Source: Cesiribacter sp. (GTDB taxonomy: Bacteria > Bacteroidota > Bacteroidia > Cytophagales > Cyclobacteriaceae). Taken from it: a DNA stretch of 16,587 bases. This document shows positions 13,860 to 16,587 of this stretch, in pieces (positions within the stretch are counted from its first letter, which is position 1; each line of letters starts with the position of its first letter). The stretch is taken from the NCBI GenBank assembly GCA_030147305.1, contig JASLAE010000014.1:1-16587 (forward strand), in the 5' to 3' direction. The notes beneath the pieces are model-generated. The model ran no database searches. It saw nothing but the letters and a program-made list of their open reading frames with translations, and had not been told where the DNA came from. A program made the position numbers and the translations under genes.

Positions 13860-13913
13860 AAAAGCCTCCTGTTTTAGAACAAGCTTTGATGCTTTTCTTA
13901 ACAGGAGGCTTTT
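13860..13913 (-). terminator. Long-loop terminator E2, downstream of the secreted nuclease gene
   Basis: Stem AAAAGCCTCCTGTT (13860-13873) with AACAGGAGGCTTTT (13900-13913), a 26-base loop that contains a small inner AAGC/GCTT hairpin, and a T-run on the minus strand. It lies 65 bp beyond the stop of the nuclease gene. Related in sequence to E1. Confidence 0.87.
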
Positions 13914-13978
13914 AGTATGTTACTGCACCCCGTCGTTTAGGGATGTCCTCTTTTTCAGGCGCGGAAAAAGAATTATGC

Positions 13979-16587
13979 CTAGCGGGTTACCACAATTTTT
14001 GTGGTTAAAGTTTCTCCGCTGGCAGTTGTCATTTTTACCAGGTAAAGGCCGGCTTTAAAGTTTGCTACATTAAATGCTGCTGCCTTTACAGTGCCGAAAG
14101 CATCAACTCCATTGTAGAGCGTTGCCATTTCCTGACCGGACGTATTATAGACTTTAATGGTGGTGCGACCCTCCTCCAGGACTACGAAATCTACTTTTGC
14201 CTGATTACTTACCAGATTAGGTGTAACCGACAAAGCATTGTTCAGGCTGAGGTACTGCACATCGCCCTTCCTGTTTTGTGCTGTTCTTGAAGCCGCTGTT
14301 TGTGTCTCCTCTTCCTGCTCACAAGCTTCTGTTGCAAAACAGGCTCCCAGGGTTGCGCCACGTTTCATGAAGAAGTCAACCATATGCTCTGCTGTGCAAA
14401 GCTGTACATATTGCTCCTTATTGGGATTAGGCTTCCAGCATAGCAGAATTTTATCTTCTTCGCAGCGTACGTCTATGGCGCAAACATTAAAAGATGTGGT
14501 TGTACTATGGCCGGCAGCATCAAGTACCGTGAGGGTGTAGGTGGTGGTGCTGCTGGGGCATGCCTGAATGCTTGGCCCGGTTTCGCCGGTGCTCCATTCA
14601 TATGTATAGGCTTCTTTGCCGCCTGTTACAGCAGCGGTAAGGGTAGTGCACTCTTCAGGGGCATAGCCGGAATACACAATGTTCTCACCAGATATGTTTA
14701 CAACCAGTGGCTCAAACAGCTCGAAGCGGCTTAATACGGCCAGGTGATCTGAGGTAGTGTTGGCATAGTTTTCTATGTATGAGAAAGGAATGATCAACGT
14801 CTCGGTACCCTCCAGATAATTGTCTTCCAGCTCGTTGCTAATGGTAATATGGTCAATCACATTGTCTCGTGTGATAAAAGAACGCAAACCCGCCTCACTT
14901 AAAGAAGCTGTTAACACATCGAAATCTCCATCTTCTACAAAGAGGCTGTAGGTAGAAGCTCCACCACCAATTGATTCATCTACATCATCATTATAATCGC
15001 CCAGCAGGATAATGTTTGCATCATCGTAATACTGATCCAGGGTATCTTTCAGGGCCTGTACATCAAAGCGGCGGCGGGTAAGGTCGCTGCTGTTAGCACC
15101 AGATTTTGCATGGATGTTGATTAGCTGAATACGTTCGGTAATTCCATTGATGGTGGCATCTACCGTAACCATATAAGGTAATCTGCCGCTGGACCAGAAG
15201 GAAGAAGCGCTTCCGGTTGGATAGGAGTCTAATGGGGTACTTTCGCCGCTGCGGGCATCATCATACATTTCCTCAAAAAGCACTCTTTGAGAGACTAATG
15301 AAACAGTGGCGGGATTATAAATGAAGCAGATCTTTTGCTCGGGGAAAGTAGGATCAGGCTCGTTAAAAGAATAAGAGAAACGGTCGGAACAAACTTTCTC
15401 ATAGCCCAACATCTCTACCAATTGCTGTAGCAGGTTTTCGTCCGAAATCTCCTGAACGGCAATAATGTCTGCATTTGCGCTTTCTATCAGCTCTCTGGCA
15501 TTCTGCAGCTGCAGTTGTACATCTGAGGGACCAAAGTTAGGGAGCGTAGAACCAAAAAACTCCATGTTCCAGCTCATAACTTCCAGTGTGGTAGCAACGG
15601 GTATGTCAGATCCTTCGGGAAGATAAGGCTCTGTACCAGGCAGATCTTCGATAAAACGGGGCAGGATTTGCACTGAGCCCCGGAAACTACCCACAACACC
15701 CGTAATATTAACAGCAGTTTGTGGTAACTCCCGGCCTACCAGGCTTTCTACATCACCATCTATTCTTAGTTGGGTAGTACCCGTTCCATCGGTAATGCTA
15801 TAGTTGCTCTCGGGGAAAAGCAGCCCTCTGGTATCGGTAAATGAAGCATTAGTAATGGTAACTAGCTGGCCCTCCAGGCTGCTAAGTTCAGTAATGGTTG
15901 TTTCTTTGGGAATGATGGGCTTTCTGGCAGTGCCCAGATCTACCACCTCACTTACCTCCACCAGTTGCACCTGCTGGTTAAAAGCACCAATCGTCGCAGT
16001 TACCTGTATAGAATCGCCAATGCTGAACAGGCCTTCGCCATGTACCTCTGCAGCAAAAAGGGCAATGCCGCCTGTCGTATCCTGGATATAAGCAGGACCA
16101 CCCAGTTCACTGGTAGCCGTTAAGGTACCATTGATGATTACTTCTGTGCCCAGCGGAAGCGCTCTGGCTTCTGCAATAGCATAAGGCTGTGGTTCCGGAT
16201 CTGGCTCTGGCTCAGTGTCCCCACCGCCAAATTGTTGCCCTGTATTAACATTACGGTATGTTTGGGCAACTGGGCCTGACCAGGTAAAATCTGCATATGC
16301 AAAGCCTGCACCAGTTAGCTGCAGGGAAAATTCCAATGGTGTACTACTATCCTCTGCTACACCAATATCTGTACTGGTAAGGCCATCCGCAGGACCACCA
16401 ATGGCTGTGAAGCTACCTTCATAGCTCAAAAACTGAACAACTTCTCCTTCAGCATTCACCAGGGCAATACCATCTGGCCCTCCATTTTGAAGGCCATTAG
16501 AAGGATAGGTTATCATGACAAATCCAAATCCGTTGCTATCATCTGTAATGGTACCGGTAAGACTGGTAGTGGTATAAGCAGTACCAT
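13979..16587 (-). CDS. Secreted multidomain endonuclease/exonuclease/phosphatase-family nuclease with T9SS sorting domain (5' end outside window)
   Basis: The frame is open to the window edge, so the N-terminus and any signal peptide are missing; the internal ATG at 16516 is not the start. In protein order: a lamin-tail-like region (SNGLQNGGPDGIALVN); an OB-fold-like region (EVIINGTLTATSELGGPAYI, about 15890-16190); a second OB-like region (about 15640-15880); and the EEP domain (about 14730-15590) with MSWNMEFFG, VQEISDE, NIHAKSG, LLGDYNDD and TSDHLAVLSRF, so all catalytic motifs are present. Then come an Ig/PKD-like region (YTYEWSTGETGPS), a Cys-containing segment (KILLCWKPNPN...LGAC) and a type A T9SS C-terminal domain (TIKVYNTSGQEMATLY, AGLYLVKMT). 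It probably degrades extracellular nucleic acid, for nutrient gain or biofilm DNA. Substrate preference is not visible. Followed by terminator E2. Confidence 0.92.
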   Translation of the reverse strand, partial: GTAYTTTSLTGTITDDSNGFGFVMITYPSNGLQNGGPDGIALVNAEGEVVQFLSYEGSFTAIGGPADGLTSTDIGVAEDSSTPLEFSLQLTGAGFAYADFTWSGPVAQTYRNVNTGQQFGGGDTEPEPDPEPQPYAIAEARALPLGTEVIINGTLTATSELGGPAYIQDTTGGIALFAAEVHGEGLFSIGDSIQVTATIGAFNQQVQLVEVSEVVDLGTARKPIIPKETTITELSSLEGQLVTITNASFTDTRGLLFPESNYSITDGTGTTQLRIDGDVESLVGRELPQTAVNITGVVGSFRGSVQILPRFIEDLPGTEPYLPEGSDIPVATTLEVMSWNMEFFGSTLPNFGPSDVQLQLQNARELIESANADIIAVQEISDENLLQQLVEMLGYEKVCSDRFSYSFNEPDPTFPEQKICFIYNPATVSLVSQRVLFEEMYDDARSGESTPLDSYPTGSASSFWSSGRLPYMVTVDATINGITERIQLINIHAKSGANSSDLTRRRFDVQALKDTLDQYYDDANIILLGDYNDDVDESIGGGASTYSLFVEDGDFDVLTASLSEAGLRSFITRDNVIDHITISNELEDNYLEGTETLIIPFSYIENYANTTSDHLAVLSRFELFEPLVVNISGENIVYSGYAPEECTTLTAAVTGGKEAYTYEWSTGETGPSIQACPSSTTTYTLTVLDAAGHSTTTSFNVCAIDVRCEEDKILLCWKPNPNKEQYVQLCTAEHMVDFFMKRGATLGACFATEACEQEEETQTAASRTAQNRKGDVQYLSLNNALSVTPNLVSNQAKVDFVVLEEGRTTIKVYNTSGQEMATLYNGVDAFGTVKAAAFNVANFKAGLYLVKMTTASGETLTTKIVVTR

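Overview
The window looks like a chromosomal stretch from a Bacteroidota bacterium, most likely of the Cytophagales/Hymenobacteraceae kind (an inference). The signs are a C-terminal type IX secretion sorting domain on the large exported protein at the right end, mostly weak Shine-Dalgarno sites with A/T-rich leaders, and the carboxyspermidine/carboxynorspermidine route to polyamines. I saw no rRNA, tRNA, CRISPR array or classical transposase.

Left part (1-5683). The window opens in the C-terminus of a saccharopine-dehydrogenase-fold carboxy(nor)spermidine synthase. Its pathway partner nspC follows at 670. Between the two sits a small four-helix-bundle (S23 / rRNA-intervening-sequence type) gene flanked by two oppositely oriented arrays of 7-bp units, which looks like an inserted cassette. 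A bidirectional terminator separates nspC from a minus-strand pair: an ECF41-type sigma factor carrying its SnoaL-like C-terminal regulatory domain, and the carboxymuconolactone-decarboxylase-like protein that typically accompanies ECF41 factors. A TGTCACA element lies exactly between the two. After about 700 bp of non-coding DNA come a citrullinase-like CtlX hydrolase and a DUF4268 protein.

Middle part (5684-9457). Here are a four-helix membrane protein of the PhnA-like/YrzE-like type and a minus-strand pair of a SAM-methyltransferase-like protein and a DUF3891 protein. Both units converge on a shared terminator. About 1 kb of poorly coding DNA follows.

Right part (9458-16587). Two neighbouring plus-strand genes encode highly unusual low-complexity proteins. 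The first (784 aa) is built of Ser, Gly, Gln and Tyr in SYGQ/GYGS-like repeats that grade into Arg/Asp-rich sequence, closely resembling in composition the prion-like domains of the eukaryotic FUS/EWS/TAF15 proteins. The second (358 aa) is a Tyr/Gly/Ser/Asp/Arg relative. The two share a 16-residue module, RGFxxKAxxxVRSWFG, present once in the first and twice in the second, and they have similar C-termini. Neither has a visible signal peptide. A small hydrophilic, probably disordered protein follows on the minus strand. The window ends inside a secreted multidomain nuclease (lamin-tail-like, two OB-fold-like regions, endonuclease/exonuclease/phosphatase domain, Ig/PKD-like region, sorting domain). 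The SYGQ/SWFG pair is the best candidate for an undescribed system, possibly cytoplasmic condensate- or gel-forming proteins. The heptamer-flanked four-helix-bundle cassette is the second.
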